Shown: positions 55,868-56,146 of the stretch, one piece after another
Numbering within the stretch: the first letter of the stretch is position 1
Layout: each line of letters begins with the position of its first letter
DNA from: Bacteroidota bacterium
GTDB lineage: Bacteria; Bacteroidota; Rhodothermia; Rhodothermales; Bin80
DNA length: 56,146 nt
Direction of reading: 5' to 3'
Assembly: GCA_028873925.1 (NCBI GenBank)
Contig: JAPPNA010000124.1
Coordinates: forward strand, 1 to 56,146
Program-made: the position numbers and the translations under genes
Notes under the pieces: generated by a model
Databases searched by the model: none
What the model saw: the letters and a program-made list of their open reading frames with translations, nothing else
What the model was told of the DNA's origin: nothing

Positions 55868-56146
55868 TTAAGGTGAGGGGCTTGGGGAGGCACCGGCATC
55901 GGTAAAGGGCTTCTTGGCACATTTCCGCAAGGTCTCCTGGAGACTTAGCAGATGCTCAGCGGCGGCGAGTCCCTTTAGTCGGGGGACCTCAACCTTGATC
56001 GCCATGGCCGTCCACCGATGCCGTTGGTCGGAATTGGTCCAGCGGTCTATGCGTCTGATTCTTTCGACGAACAGCCCATTGAAATTTTGATTGATATTGG
56101 TGGTCCGCAGGCTACGACGCAGTGGCTGAGCCACCTCCAGCCGGTG
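55868..56146 (-). pseudogene. C-terminal part of an IS256-type (Mutator) transposase, cut by the window edge
   Basis: The minus frame is open from the right edge to a TAA at 55868. It reads SLRTTNINQNFNGLFVERI, then RIDRWTNSDQRHRWTAMAI and a tail with AAEHLLSLQETL. The RTTN motif and the W-x-NS-x-QRHRW spacing are those of the transposase C-terminus in one IS256 branch. The catalytic domain would lie outside the window, so I cannot say whether the gene is whole; the missing Glu after RTTN-type motifs (usually IES) suggests decay. Confidence 0.6.

Overview
The window looks like chromosome of a Rhodothermota/Bacteroidota-type bacterium. The main evidence is a secreted leucine-rich-repeat protein ending in a type IX secretion (Por) sorting domain, an E1 2-oxoacid dehydrogenase with alpha and beta chains fused, an AGCS symporter with a long extracytoplasmic insert, and weak Shine-Dalgarno use. 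This placement is inference; there is no rRNA or marker set here to confirm it. Core metabolic genes alternate with degraded accessory DNA holding insertion-sequence relics, gene fragments and broken genes. That pattern suggests a genome undergoing decay or frequent rearrangement.

Layout. 1-4.2 kb (minus): the start of an exported protein cut by the window edge, the LRR/T9SS protein, and a pabB-pabC pair for 4-aminobenzoate. 4.7-6.7 kb (minus): a two-gene RloA/RloB (AbiL-like) defence pair. 6.9-9.2 kb: a Tat-exported aminotransferase overlapping a DUF4159 protein, facing a DUF4399 lipoprotein. 9.3-11.5 kb: tsaE-tsaB-tsaD for the tRNA t6A modification. tsaE has a one-base frame disruption in its third codon, and TsaD has an unusual substitution of its conserved GPGL loop.

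11.5-15.9 kb is an island of debris. It holds a decayed ISNCY-type insertion sequence whose right end is duplicated in tandem (198 bp), a hendecad-repeat coiled-coil membrane protein with a duplicated 5' end, and a feoB 3' relic. It ends in a second, decayed copy of the tsaD 3' end, so the whole 4.2 kb lies between two tsaD ends.

15.9-21.6 kb: xylulokinase, an SLC13 anion symporter, tRNA-Arg(ACG), an FAD oxidoreductase and class I fructose-bisphosphate aldolase (fbaB). 22-30.4 kb: a broken beta-propeller gene, a type IIG restriction-modification gene interrupted twice near homopolymer runs, a Ycf46-like AAA+ ATPase and an MscS channel. 31.7-33.2 kb: a HigB/HigA toxin-antitoxin pair whose antitoxin carries an ImmA/IrrE metallopeptidase domain. 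33.8-38.3 kb: three exported amidohydrolase paralogues in one operon; only the middle one keeps the canonical metal-binding HxH.

38.4-49.0 kb is a minus-strand run of eight closely spaced genes (pyrC, ddl, murF, nrnA, pepA, pdxA, AGCS symporter, nhaC) mixing pyrimidine, cell-wall, B6, peptide and ion-transport functions. A response regulator, a histidine kinase and the fused E1 gene run the other way to 53.7 kb. The last 2.4 kb is again debris: a second coiled-coil membrane protein, a second ISNCY relic and the C-terminal part of an IS256-type transposase running off the right edge.
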